Position numbers and translations under genes: made by a program
In this document: positions 1 to 7,082 of the stretch, one piece after another
Position numbering within the stretch: position 1 is the first letter of the stretch
Layout: the number at the start of each line of letters is the position of its first letter
The notes under the pieces: generated by a model
The model's input: only the letters and a program-made list of their open reading frames with translations
What the model was told of the DNA's origin: nothing
Databases searched by the model: none
Assembly (NCBI GenBank): GCA_902363665.1
Contig: CABJAW010000030.1
Location: forward strand, 1-19,261
Origin: Lachnospiraceae bacterium
GTDB taxonomy: Bacteria; Bacillota; Clostridia; Lachnospirales; Lachnospiraceae
Length of the DNA: 19,261 bases
Reading direction: 5' to 3'

Positions 1-70
1 AGCGGCCGCACATTTTGATTGATGTGTCAACTATAATTTATAAATTTTTGTTAGAGGTTTACCTCATAGT

Positions 71-172
71 GAACCAATAAGCTTAACTAAGTGACATTGG
101 TTCAGAGCAGTTACAAAAGAATTTATACAGGCAAGTCTCACCTCGCCAAAGGGAAAGATGGGGCTTGCCTGT
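71..172. other. Structured non-coding leader region: two inverted repeats
   Basis: No gene is supported in bases 1-283. Bases 71-78 (GAACCAAT) and 95-102 (ATTGGTTC) form a perfect 8-bp inverted repeat. Bases 127-135 (ACAGGCAAG) and 164-172 (CTTGCCTGT) form a 9-bp stem with a 28-nt loop. Read on the minus strand, the bases from 115 down to 96 resemble the terminal repeat of the MITE-like element at 8134-8275 (GTAACTG, then a CTCTGAACC variant). The hairpin could terminate a transcript entering from the left, but no T-run follows it on the plus strand. A remnant of a dispersed repeat is equally possible. Confidence 0.4.
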
Positions 173-228
173 CTTAACATCGGACCTGACTGAAGGATTC
201 GAATAAGCAAAATATTTTTCCAGTATTA

Positions 229-257
229 TTGTCATGAAAACAAATAAACGTTTTAAT
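229..257 (+). promoter_or_regulatory. Probable sigma-A promoter of the glycoside hydrolase
   Basis: TTGTCA at 229-234 and TTTAAT at 252-257 are separated by 17 nt and lie in an AT-rich stretch just ahead of the ribosome binding site. The -10 is weak and the surrounding A/T richness allows other registers, for example TAATAT at 254-259. Confidence 0.4.
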
Positions 258-283
258 ATTTTAATAATAAGGAGGAATCTACC

Positions 284-1384
284 ATGAAACGAAAATGGAC
301 CGAGGACGAGATCTGGGCGTGGTACAAAGAACAGCCGTGGATCTCCGGCTTTAACTTCATCCCAAGCGGAGCTATGGACGGCGCCGTCTGGCTTCTGCAG
401 GAATACGACCATGAAAACGCATTCCGCGATGCTGCAAAGGAAATTGCACTCGCCGCCAGCCTGGGACTCAACAGTGTCCGCTTCTTTGTGCCGTTCTATC
501 TCTGGCGCGTACAGCATGACACATTTATGAAAAATTTTGAGCAGCTGCTTGCTCTGCTCGACCGTTACCACATGACCATGATGCCGACACTCTTTAACGA
601 CTGCTGCGTCGCAAAATCCAAATACACAGATCCGATTCTCGGTCCGCAGCCGGAGCCGGTACCAGGCTACTTCGGCGGCACCGCAGTGACTCCGTTTGAC
701 AGCGATACACAAAACGGTGATACCGTCGGCTACGACATCACCGATGAACCGGAAATGGAACCCGTCGTAGAAGCTTACGTAAGAGAGATGGCACGCACCT
801 ACGGTAATGACAAACGCATTCTGATCTGGAATGTATGGAACGAAGCAGGCAACTCCCAGCGGATGGAAAAATCGGTTCCGCTGATGAAAAAGGTCTTCGG
901 ATGGATGAGAGAAGAAGACGTCATGCAGCCGCTGACCGCTGATGTCTGGGGCGCAGGTGCAGATCACCCGTACGGCTGGCTGAAAAATCCAGGCATCTAC
1001 GCAGAAGTGGAACGCGTGGCAATCGAGCTCTCTGACATTATTTCCTTCCACTTCTACGGCGATTACTCTCATGCAAGAATGTACATCGACTGCTTAAAGC
1101 AGTACGGCCGCCCGCTCATCAACACCGAGTGGATGCACCGCCCGTTCCGCAGCCTGATCCAGACTCATCTCCCACTATGGAAAAAGGAAAAGATCGGCAG
1201 CTACTTCTTCGGCTTCGTAAACGGCAAGGCACAGTTCAACTACGTATGGGAATTTATCAAAAACCTGCCGGACATCGACACCAGACTGTGGATGCACGAC
1301 ATTTTCCATTCCGACTTCACACCGTATGATGACGAGGAAATCGAGGTCATCAAGGAATGCAACAAAGATAAAAAAATCTTTTAA
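284..1384 (+). CDS. GH5-like (cellulase/xylanase-type) glycoside hydrolase, cytoplasmic
   Basis: A 366-residue protein with the pattern of a clan-A TIM-barrel retaining glycosidase. The acid/base motif is IWNVWNE with Glu187 after strand 4, SFHFYGD follows at 254-260 (typical strand-6 His/Tyr), and the nucleophile motif PLINTEW has Glu282 after strand 7. Early barrel elements include GFNF (22-25) and LGLNSVRFF (60-68). There is no signal peptide or membrane segment, so it should act in the cytosol on imported oligosaccharides or glycosides. Similar proteins are often annotated 1,4-beta-xylanase without biochemical support; the true substrate cannot be read here. The start is fixed by GGAGG at 271-275, 8 nt ahead of the ATG. 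It is monocistronic, with a terminator shortly downstream. A long open frame on the opposite strand is a coding shadow. Confidence 0.85.
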   Translation: MKRKWTEDEIWAWYKEQPWISGFNFIPSGAMDGAVWLLQEYDHENAFRDAAKEIALAASLGLNSVRFFVPFYLWRVQHDTFMKNFEQLLALLDRYHMTMMPTLFNDCCVAKSKYTDPILGPQPEPVPGYFGGTAVTPFDSDTQNGDTVGYDITDEPEMEPVVEAYVREMARTYGNDKRILIWNVWNEAGNSQRMEKSVPLMKKVFGWMREEDVMQPLTADVWGAGADHPYGWLKNPGIYAEVERVAIELSDIISFHFYGDYSHARMYIDCLKQYGRPLINTEWMHRPFRSLIQTHLPLWKKEKIGSYFFGFVNGKAQFNYVWEFIKNLPDIDTRLWMHDIFHSDFTPYDDEEIEVIKECNKDKKIF

Positions 1385-1417
1385 CCGAGTAGCGAAGCGG
1401 ATTGCGAATATCCGCTT
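1381..1417 (+). repeat. REP-like palindromic repeat, copy 1
   Basis: AAGCGGAT (1395-1402) and ATCCGCTT (1410-1417) form a perfect 8-bp stem with a 7-nt loop. The 27-nt core from base 1391 recurs on the opposite strand at about 7264-7291 with one mismatch, and both copies sit next to TTAACCGA. This copy begins at the hydrolase stop codon. It looks like a dispersed extragenic palindrome. Confidence 0.65.
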
Positions 1418-1430
1418 TGGCATAATTAAG

Positions 1431-1468
1431 CAGCCCGGAACCTCTCGTTGGTTCCGGGCTGTATTTCC
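1431..1468 (+). terminator. Rho-independent terminator of the glycoside hydrolase
   Basis: A perfect 12-bp stem (CAGCCCGGAACC at 1431-1442, GGTTCCGGGCTG at 1450-1461) with a 7-nt loop is followed by a short T-rich tail, TATTTCCC. It lies 47 nt after the stop codon. The T tract is modest, so efficiency is uncertain. Confidence 0.75.
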
Positions 1469-1567
1469 CTGTATTTCATTCTCCTGTTTTTCACTGTCCG
1501 GTCTGTATTTCATTCCTCTGGTTTTCACTGCCCGGACTATAGTTCATTCCTCTGGTTTTCACTGCCC
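1466..1567 (-). repeat. 34-bp tandem repeat, three units, at the 3' end of the secreted-protein gene
   Basis: Read on the minus strand, three consecutive 34-bp units begin at 1567, 1533 and 1499. Each starts GG(G/A)CAGTGAAAA and contains an AGAATGAA or GGAATGAA segment near the middle. The first unit includes the last codons and TGA stop of the gene at 1559-2344; the others lie downstream. The first two units are nearly identical and the third has diverged. The period is not a multiple of three. Confidence 0.8.
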
Positions 1568-2344
1568 ATTCTGCGGATTCCATGAGTTCTGCTCCAGCTT
1601 TTGCAGCATCTCATTCAGATCAACGGTATAGGCTACCTTTACCTCACTGTCTTTTTTGACAATGAATTCCGAGAGCCCATACTCTGCCCCATTGTCCGCC
1701 CAGTCGTATGTATAACCCAGCCTTGTCCATGGATATTTCCCATCAAAATAGCTCGATATAATATTCGCATCGAACCAGGCTTTATACTCCTCACTGACAT
1801 CCTCAGAAAAACAGTCTGTCATTTCCGTCGTTTCAATGTCGGTCGTATAAGCCGGACGGAAAATATCTTCCGGCTCTGCCCACATCGCAGTAAAGTAATC
1901 GGCCTCATTATCCGGGCGCAGTCCGATCAGCTCTTTCATTCTCATGTGCCAGTCCGTCACATCCGTTTTGTTTTCCTGATACCACGTTTCCAGCTCACCG
2001 CCGGTAAAGGTCCATACATTTCCCCATTCCAGCTTTACATCCGCACCGTCCGGATAGCTGTCCGGATACTTATGAAACGTATAAAGAAGGATTCTTCCCT
2101 CCTCATCATAGACTGCATATGGCTGTCCCTTGGCAAGACTTGCCACCGGAAGGACTTCATCTGCATCAATAATCATCGCATCCTTTACCGCCTCATCAAA
2201 AAGCATCTGAAAATCCGTTTCGTTTTCCGCCAACGCGGCTGTCTCTTCTTCGGCCTGAATCCTTACCGCTGTTTGGGTCGGCACTGCCATTGCAGAAATC
2301 ATCAGACTGCCCATGAACAGCTTTTTCCATACTTTGTTTCTCAT
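1559..2344 (-). CDS. Secreted hypothetical protein with signal peptide
   Basis: A 261-residue protein from the chosen start. The N-terminus is a classical signal peptide: a basic n-region (MRNKVWKK), a hydrophobic core (LFMGSLMISAMAV) and a likely cleavage around RIQAEEE. The mature part is acidic and rich in Trp, Tyr and Asp (for example EWGNVWTFTGGELETWYQEN), with no lipobox and no recognised domain, so it should be exported. An ATG nine bases upstream (2353) overlaps the stop of the preceding ATPase gene but is only 1 nt from the GGAGG at 2355-2359. The ATG at 2344 has a 10-nt spacer and is preferred. The gene probably forms an operon with the upstream ATPase-nuclease gene. Its stop codon lies in a 34-bp tandem repeat. 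Function is unknown. Confidence 0.7.
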   Translation of the reverse strand: MRNKVWKKLFMGSLMISAMAVPTQTAVRIQAEEETAALAENETDFQMLFDEAVKDAMIIDADEVLPVASLAKGQPYAVYDEEGRILLYTFHKYPDSYPDGADVKLEWGNVWTFTGGELETWYQENKTDVTDWHMRMKELIGLRPDNEADYFTAMWAEPEDIFRPAYTTDIETTEMTDCFSEDVSEEYKAWFDANIISSYFDGKYPWTRLGYTYDWADNGAEYGLSEFIVKKDSEVKVAYTVDLNEMLQKLEQNSWNPQNGQ

Positions 2345-2349
2345 ATCAT

Positions 2350-4050
2350 TCATTCCTCCATGCTCTTATTCTTCTCTTTGCACTGCCCTTTCACCAGGCA
2401 TCTTTTTTTGAAAAATGCAATCCCATAGCAAAGCACCTCATCATACTCCGCTTCCAGCTCCTTCGCATACATCCGCGCATCGATCTGTGCAAGTGCCCGC
2501 TCGCCATCCCGTTCCATTTCTTCCTGACACTTCGAATACTTTGCCTCAAATACTGCCGCTTTTCCGCTCACACTATCATATACAACCACATCGCTCCGAC
2601 CCTCACCGTGCTCCTTGTTGGATTCAACTATATAGCCTGCTCCGGTAAAAATTCCGGCGAGAAATGCATGATAAAAATCTTCCCTATAATCATGATAGCT
2701 GATCGTCCTGCGCAGCAGCTTACTCATTTCCTTCGTAATATCCGCCTCGTCTCCGTTCCACACTGCGTCAAACAGTCTTTGACGATTCCAGGTTTTGGCA
2801 CTGTCATCAAACCACTTTTTTACCGTCAGCTCAAAAATTTCACAAATTTCCGCATTTGGGATTTTCAGCGCTGAAAATCCATCCGGCAATTCAGCCCGCA
2901 GCTTCTCCGCCGGTACCCGTGTCAGATAACCGGTCAGGTAAAGAATACTCCACAGATTTTCCTCTGAAGAATGCAGATAATCATACGTCAGATCTTCATC
3001 TATCCGCTGCACGATGTACCCTCCGTCAAGTAGTGTCTCCATTTTTCTGGTAATACTGTTACCTGCATAATCAAGAAATGAGCGTATAATCGCATTATCA
3101 CTTGTATTTTTCCAGTAGCTCACCGGTCTTGCATCCGGATTTCGCTGAAGATCAACCAGATAATTCATGACGTCCCACGGACAATATACATCGAACCGGC
3201 CAAAATGGTATCCGTCATACCACTCCCGTATCTTTTCCGCATGCTTCACCGCATCCGCATCTTTTAAAATGAGATCGACATCCGACTGTGTAAATCCAAA
3301 ATATTCATTTAGTCTGGAATCTGTGATTGTATCGGAAACAAAATTATTGGTTCCCGTAAAAATGCTTTCTTTCGCAATTTTCAGGCAGCCCGTCACAACC
3401 GCAAAGCAAAGCGCCGGATTATCTTTTAATGCCTGGAGCAGACCCTTCATCACATCCAGCATTTCATGATAGTACCCATGACTGTTTGCCTTTGCCACAG
3501 GTACATCGTACTCATCAATTAACAGAATCACCGGTTTTCCAAAGTATTCCTTCATCGCACCGGTAAGAAGCAGCAGGCTGTCCTTGATCTCCTCTACAGA
3601 CGCCGTCCCCTCCATAATCCGCGTGATAATCTTTTTATCATAATCATTCACCCTGTCACTATCAAGCAGATACAGATGCTGTTTGTACACCCCGGCAATC
3701 ACCTGCATCAGCATCCCGTATGCTCCGTCAAAATCAAGTCCATCGACTCGCTTCAGAGACAGGAACACCGTCGGCCACTGATTCATCCATTTTGCGCAAA
3801 GCGTTTTCTCCTGCATAATTGCAAGTCCGTCAAACAGCTCGCCGCTGTCTTTTTCCATTGAAAAAAAGCTGTTGAGCATGCTCATTCCAAGCGTCTTTCC
3901 AAAACGCCGCGGACGTGTGATAAGTGTCACTTCCGTTGATTCTTCCCGCAAAAGTTCCGCAATCAATCCGCTCTTGTCCACATAATAATATCCGTTTTTC
4001 CGTATCTTCTCAAAATCTGAGATGCCCACCGGGATATTCATTTTTTTCAC
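2350..4050 (-). CDS. AAA-ATPase-like protein with C-terminal PD-(D/E)XK nuclease domain
   Basis: A 566-residue protein of the widespread AAA-ATPase_like / PDDEXK_9 (DUF1703-type) family. The N-terminal signature is MNIPVGISDFEKIRKNGYYY, followed by a P-loop RPRRFGKT (46-53), Walker B VILLIDEYD (174-182) and a sensor segment VVTGCLKIAKESIFTG (218-233). The C-terminal nuclease-like core has SDVVVYD (Asp487) and FEAKYSK (Glu502-x-Lys504), so the catalytic set looks intact. I prefer the GTG at 4050: GGAG at 4059-4062 gives an 8-nt spacer, whereas the ATG at 4128 has no good site. The family is often multi-copy in gut Firmicutes and Bacteroidetes and its cellular role is not established; a selfish or defence role is conjecture. 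The stop overlaps the start region of the secreted-protein gene. A deleted relic of a second copy lies at 6996-7082. Confidence 0.85.
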   Translation of the reverse strand: MKKMNIPVGISDFEKIRKNGYYYVDKSGLIAELLREESTEVTLITRPRRFGKTLGMSMLNSFFSMEKDSGELFDGLAIMQEKTLCAKWMNQWPTVFLSLKRVDGLDFDGAYGMLMQVIAGVYKQHLYLLDSDRVNDYDKKIITRIMEGTASVEEIKDSLLLLTGAMKEYFGKPVILLIDEYDVPVAKANSHGYYHEMLDVMKGLLQALKDNPALCFAVVTGCLKIAKESIFTGTNNFVSDTITDSRLNEYFGFTQSDVDLILKDADAVKHAEKIREWYDGYHFGRFDVYCPWDVMNYLVDLQRNPDARPVSYWKNTSDNAIIRSFLDYAGNSITRKMETLLDGGYIVQRIDEDLTYDYLHSSEENLWSILYLTGYLTRVPAEKLRAELPDGFSALKIPNAEICEIFELTVKKWFDDSAKTWNRQRLFDAVWNGDEADITKEMSKLLRRTISYHDYREDFYHAFLAGIFTGAGYIVESNKEHGEGRSDVVVYDSVSGKAAVFEAKYSKCQEEMERDGERALAQIDARMYAKELEAEYDEVLCYGIAFFKKRCLVKGQCKEKNKSMEE

Positions 4051-4222
4051 GACTGCAGCTCCTTTCCCATATGCCAGACACTCATTTTCTATACTGTTAT
4101 CATACCATGACAGCTTCCTTTTTACCACTGAAAAACGCTCGTAAAAGAAGCGTCTGTTAACGCACTCCTGTACTTAATCCACTAGTATCCGAAATACGAT
4201 TGGTGCACTGTATACACTCCAG

Positions 4223-4249
4223 GGAATGTAAATGTAAAGCAGACATTCC
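4223..4249. other. Small inverted repeat in the 4051-4483 intergenic region
   Basis: GGAATGT (4223-4229) and ACATTCC (4243-4249) form a 7-bp stem with a 13-nt loop. The rest of 4051-4364 holds no supported gene. It contains the 5' flank of the ATPase gene, including a possible extended -10 (TG-N-TATGAT on the minus strand) that is conserved in the relic at about 7130-7160. Confidence 0.3.
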
Positions 4250-4364
4250 AGGTTCTTTGCCATATCATACATTTGCGTTATCCCCATTTGTTCCGTACAA
4301 TTTCTTATTTTATCTGTATTTTCTCATTTCCATTTTCTTTCATCAAGCAAAGAAGACAGAAAGC

Positions 4365-4392
4365 GAGCCTGCAACGCTTCCGATGCAGGCTC
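4365..4392 (-). terminator. Candidate terminator hairpin downstream of the cation exchanger
   Basis: GAGCCTGCA (4365-4373) pairs perfectly with TGCAGGCTC (4384-4392) around a 10-nt loop. On the minus strand it is followed by a T-rich tail (CTTTCTGTCTTCTTT), which suits termination of the exchanger transcript. On the plus strand the tail is only TCCATTTT. Confidence 0.5.
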
Positions 4393-4409
4393 TCCATTTT
4401 GGTTCCTGA

Positions 4410-4446
4410 AGTGTAACTGTTCAAAACCAGTTACACTGATTTTTTA
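4410..4446 (+). terminator. Hairpin with T-run, terminator-like on the plus strand
   Basis: AGTGTAACTG (4410-4419) and CAGTTACACT (4428-4437) form a perfect 10-bp stem with an 8-nt loop, followed by GATTTTTTATTT. No plus-strand gene ends nearby. The GTAACTGTTCA sequence matches the end of the MITE-like element at 8134-8275, so this may be a collapsed relic of that family that happens to act as a terminator. Its right arm overlaps an alternative 9-bp stem, CACTGATTT with AAATCAGTG. Confidence 0.5.
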
Positions 4447-4483
4447 TTTCTGGATAAATCAGTGATTCGCAGCTGCTTCTCCT

Positions 4484-5413
4484 CTACAGCAACAGCAGGT
4501 AGACCAGATAGATTGCATAACCGACCAGCATAACAATCCCGCAGGACTTTCTCAGTTCCTTATGTTTCACCGTTCCAAACCACAGCAGCACACCGCAAAA
4601 TGCAGCGATAGCAGTATCGATCAAAAACTTGCTTTCAAAAGGAACCACACAGATCAGCGCCGTCATACCGACTATAAACAAAATATTGAAAATATTACTG
4701 CCGACAATATTTCCGATCGCAATACCTGCGTTACCTTTCCTTGCTGCTGTGACAGACGTCACAAGCTCCGGAAGCGAGGTTCCGAATGCAACGATCGTAA
4801 GTCCGATCAGACGCTCACTCATTCCAAGAAATCTGGCAATCTCCGATGCTCCGCTGACGGTGAAATCGCTTCCCTTTACAACCAGAAGGCCGCCGATCAC
4901 GATAAAAATGATTCCCTTCCACACCGGAATATCCTTTTCTTCCTCTTCCTCCTCTATTGCTCCTTTCTTTGACATTACGAAAAGATACGCAAGAAACAAT
5001 AAAAACAGAAGGAGGAATATCACGCCTTCTGCAAACGTAATAGCAGAATCGGTCACACCAAAAACCAGAAGCAGCAAGGTGATACCTGTCATAAACGGGA
5101 TTTCATAATACAGCGTCGATTTCTGAATTGCAACATTCGTAATTACCGCCGTAATTCCAAGAATAATCAAAATGTTCAGAATATTACTGCCGACAATATT
5201 TCCAATCGTAATTCCTGCGTTTCCATTCAATGCAGCTGTGATACTGACAGCGGCCTCCGGCATGCTCGTTCCCATTGCTACAATTGTAAGTCCGATCACA
5301 AGCTGCGGGATTCCCAGCTTTTTTGCGATCCCCGCCGCACCTTCCACAAACCAGTCTGCGCCCTTTACAAGCATCGCAAAACCTGCCAGCAAAATAATCA
5401 CCTGTAAGATCAT
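4484..5413 (-). CDS. CaCA-family calcium(cation)/sodium antiporter
   Basis: A 309-residue integral membrane protein with about ten hydrophobic segments in two homologous halves. The two alpha repeats that form the ion-binding site are obvious: GTSMPEAAVS...GNIVGSNILN (48-80) and GTSLPELVTS...GNIVGSNIFN (211-243), each with the PE acidic residue and the GN-VGSN motif. An acidic loop (EEEEEEKD, 154-161) separates the halves. Length and layout match the bacterial YrbG-like Na+/Ca2+ exchanger branch. It should extrude Ca2+, or by its riboswitch context Mn2+, in exchange for Na+ or H+ at the cytoplasmic membrane. The ATG at 5413 has a GAGG site about 8 nt upstream. It has its own promoter and a yybP-ykoY leader. 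Family assignment is firm; the transported ion is inferred. Confidence 0.92.
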   Translation of the reverse strand: MILQVIILLAGFAMLVKGADWFVEGAAGIAKKLGIPQLVIGLTIVAMGTSMPEAAVSITAALNGNAGITIGNIVGSNILNILIILGITAVITNVAIQKSTLYYEIPFMTGITLLLLVFGVTDSAITFAEGVIFLLLFLLFLAYLFVMSKKGAIEEEEEEKDIPVWKGIIFIVIGGLLVVKGSDFTVSGASEIARFLGMSERLIGLTIVAFGTSLPELVTSVTAARKGNAGIAIGNIVGSNIFNILFIVGMTALICVVPFESKFLIDTAIAAFCGVLLWFGTVKHKELRKSCGIVMLVGYAIYLVYLLLL

Positions 5414-5465
5414 ACCCTTTACCTCACTTTTCTTTTATTTACAGCAGGGCTGATCTCCGGTGAAA

Positions 5466-5507
5466 TAAAAAAGAGACCCCTACTGCATACATTACAGTAA
5501 AAGTCTC
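5466..5507 (-). terminator. Expression-platform terminator of the riboswitch
   Basis: On the minus strand GAGACTTTTACTG (from 5507) pairs with CAGTAGGGGTCTC (ending at 5473) through a 13-bp stem containing several G-U pairs, followed by a six-T run. The CTTTT at 5499-5503 can instead pair with AAAAG at 5588-5592 to close the aptamer, which gives the switching alternative. Confidence 0.85.
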
Positions 5508-5595
5508 GCTGTTTCATCACTTTCCGAGCCACCATTCCCAGGCAGCTGTACTGACGAAAAAGTGAACCATTTCTGGCCAGTTACTCCCTTTTCTC
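5473..5595 (-). promoter_or_regulatory. yybP-ykoY (Mn2+-sensing) riboswitch
   Basis: Read on the minus strand, the conserved family blocks appear in order: AAAGGGAGTAACTGG (5591-5577), TCGTCAGTACAG, CCTGG, and GCGAGACTTTTACTG at the 3' side. The last block overlaps the left arm of a terminator. Possible closing pairing AAAAG/CTTTT (5588-5592 with 5499-5503) is mutually exclusive with the terminator, so ligand binding should permit read-through (an ON switch). Members of this family sense Mn2+ and control Mn/Ca exporters; the downstream CaCA exchanger fits. Confidence 0.88.
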
Positions 5596-5603
5596 GCTTC
5601 TCG

Positions 5604-5632
5604 ATTTTAACAAAAGAAGAAAATACTGTCAA
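5604..5632 (-). promoter_or_regulatory. Sigma-A promoter of the riboswitch-exchanger transcript
   Basis: On the minus strand a perfect -35 TTGACA (5632-5627) is followed by a 17-nt spacer and TAAAAT (5609-5604). Transcription should begin near 5597, immediately ahead of the aptamer. Confidence 0.85.
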
Positions 5633-5664
5633 TCCATTTTGTGTAAAGCTTGCATCATCCGGCT

Positions 5665-5745
5665 TTTCCCGGCAGCTCCAAACAGATTCTCTCCGGCATC
5701 AGGCCTTTCCCAGCAGCTCCAGGCGGATCTCCTCCGGCATCAGGC
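5665..5745 (-). repeat. 41-bp degenerate tandem duplication at the 3' end of dsdA
   Basis: Bases 5706-5745 and 5665-5704 are diverged copies with a 41-bp period; both contain CCGGCATCAGGC, at 5734-5745 and 5693-5704. The inner copy encodes the present C-terminus of dsdA, and the period shifts the frame so that the stop codon now lies at the copy boundary. In its own frame the outer copy would read LMPERICLELPGKAG then stop, suggesting the ancestral C-terminus. Confidence 0.75.
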
Positions 5746-6988
5746 TTCCTCCAGTCGCCCACAGAATATGTGTCGCTCCTTCTGCTTTTTTCATAATCTC
5801 ATCATATCGGGCAGTACTTTCCGGGCTGTGCAGCATTGCCGTATAGCCTTCGAATGCAGCACAGGAAGAGGGTTCGATACAGATCTGCTCTGTGTCATTC
5901 AGCAGCCGCATATATCCGGGCAGCTTTTTGTCTTCTACCGTAAATGCCCCATCCAGCACATGACGCATCATTTCATAAACCAGCTGCGATGCACGGCCGA
6001 CCGCCAGTCCGTCTGCTTCTGTCTTTCCGGTAAGTCCAAGATCCTGCACACAGATACCGCTGCCTTTATCCGATGCCAGTGCGGCTGTCATGCACGGCGC
6101 CTGTACCGGCTCGACAAAAAAGCAATGCACCGCATCTCCCCAGATCTGTTTCAGCCCAAACGTAATGCCGCCCGGTGCTCCGCCCACTCCGCATGGAAGA
6201 TACACAAACAGCGGATGTGTCTCATCCACGGTAATCTGCTGCTCCTCCATCTGCTTTTTGAGCCGTTCTCCGGCCACCGCATACCCAAGAAACAGATCCT
6301 TCGAGTGCTCATCATCCACAAAATAGCTTTTCGGATCCGCATCAGAAAGCTTCCGCCCCTCGATCACGGCTCTTCCGTAATCGTCTGCATATTCCTTAAC
6401 GGTAACTCCTCTGGCGCGCAGCAGCTTCTTCTTCCACTCCTTTGCATCTGCAGACATGTGCACAATGGCCTGATAGCCAAGTGCGGCACTCATAATGCCG
6501 ATGCTCATTCCAAGATTCCCCGTAGATCCAACCTGTACCTTATATTCAGCAAAAAAATCGCGGTATTCCAGAAGCTTCTCATAGGAATCTCCTTCTTTTA
6601 AAATACCATATGCAAGTGCAAGCTCTTCTGTGTGCTTCAGTACCTCATAAATACCGCCGCGTGCTTTTACGCTTCCGGCGATCGCAAGATGACTGTCGCA
6701 CTTGAGCAGCAGTCGGCCCTTTGGCAGTTCACCGCACTTTTTTCCAAGCTCCTCCTTTGCCGCTGCGATCTCCCGAAGCGGCGATTCGATCATCCCATGG
6801 TCTTTCGCCGTTTCCGGAAACAGCTTCGCGATCAGCGGTGCAAAACGTGCAAGCCGCTTTGACGCATCCTCGATATCCTCCCTTTTCAGCAAAAGCCGTT
6901 CCTTTTCCTCTGAAAACGGATACATCTGCTCATTGATCCAGCACGTTTCCCGCGCCGCTTTCAGGTCTTCTTGAATACCATCATTCAT
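5699..6988 (-). CDS. dsdA: D-serine ammonia-lyase (D-serine dehydratase)
   Basis: A 429-residue fold-type II PLP enzyme converting D-serine to pyruvate and ammonia in the cytosol. The PLP lysine is Lys108 in the signature SHLAIAGSVKARGGIYEVL. The phosphate-binding loop is VGSTGNLGMSIG (153-164), and further family blocks are LPCGVGGAPGGITFG and EPSSCAAFEGY. The N-terminal extension (TCWINE, then the helix before SPL) and the overall length of about 430-445 residues fit DsdA rather than threonine dehydratase. The ATG at 6988 has GGAGG at 6996-7000 with a 7-nt spacer. That ribosome binding site lies in the relic of an AAA-ATPase gene directly upstream. The 3' end carries a 41-bp tandem duplication. 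No dsdC-type regulator or D-serine permease is adjacent. Confidence 0.93.
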   Translation of the reverse strand: MNDGIQEDLKAARETCWINEQMYPFSEEKERLLLKREDIEDASKRLARFAPLIAKLFPETAKDHGMIESPLREIAAAKEELGKKCGELPKGRLLLKCDSHLAIAGSVKARGGIYEVLKHTEELALAYGILKEGDSYEKLLEYRDFFAEYKVQVGSTGNLGMSIGIMSAALGYQAIVHMSADAKEWKKKLLRARGVTVKEYADDYGRAVIEGRKLSDADPKSYFVDDEHSKDLFLGYAVAGERLKKQMEEQQITVDETHPLFVYLPCGVGGAPGGITFGLKQIWGDAVHCFFVEPVQAPCMTAALASDKGSGICVQDLGLTGKTEADGLAVGRASQLVYEMMRHVLDGAFTVEDKKLPGYMRLLNDTEQICIEPSSCAAFEGYTAMLHSPESTARYDEIMKKAEGATHILWATGGSLMPEEIRLELLGKA

Positions 6989-6995
6989 ATTCGAT

Positions 6996-7082
6996 CCTCC
7001 ATGCTCTCATCCTCATAATAATATCCATTCTTTCATATCTTCTCAAGATCCGGGATTCCCACAGGGATATTCGTTTTTTCAT
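6996..7082 (-). pseudogene. Internally deleted relic of a second AAA-ATPase-like/PDDEXK gene
   Basis: On the minus strand, an ATG at 7082 with an SD (GGGGAGGAAG) opens a sequence homologous to the start of the gene at 2350-4050. One base has been lost after the fourth codon, and in the corrected frame it reads NIPVGIPDLEKI-stop-KNGYYY. It then joins directly to a sequence matching the last codons of that gene (AGAGCATGGAGGA). The shared AAGAGC at 3970-3975 and 2362-2367 of the intact gene marks the likely junction, so about 1.6 kb appears to have been removed at microhomology. Homology also extends upstream into the promoter flank to about 7160. The relic supplies the dsdA ribosome binding site. 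Confidence 0.75.

Noticed and set aside
2..9. A NotI site (GCGGCCGC) at the very start of the window, considered as a cloning scar.
   Set aside because: One 8-bp match is not evidence of vector sequence, and no vector-like sequence follows.
83..1072. A 329-codon open frame on the minus strand opposite the glycoside hydrolase.
   Set aside because: It is antisense to a gene with clear catalytic motifs, is Cys/Phe/His-rich without domain logic, and has no convincing ribosome site; a shadow frame.
1601..2428. A 275-codon plus-strand frame opposite the secreted-protein gene.
   Set aside because: The minus-strand product has a coherent signal peptide and ribosome site; the plus-strand frame shows neither.
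5639..6601. A 320-codon plus-strand frame opposite dsdA.
   Set aside because: It is antisense to an unmistakable D-serine ammonia-lyase and has shadow-type composition.
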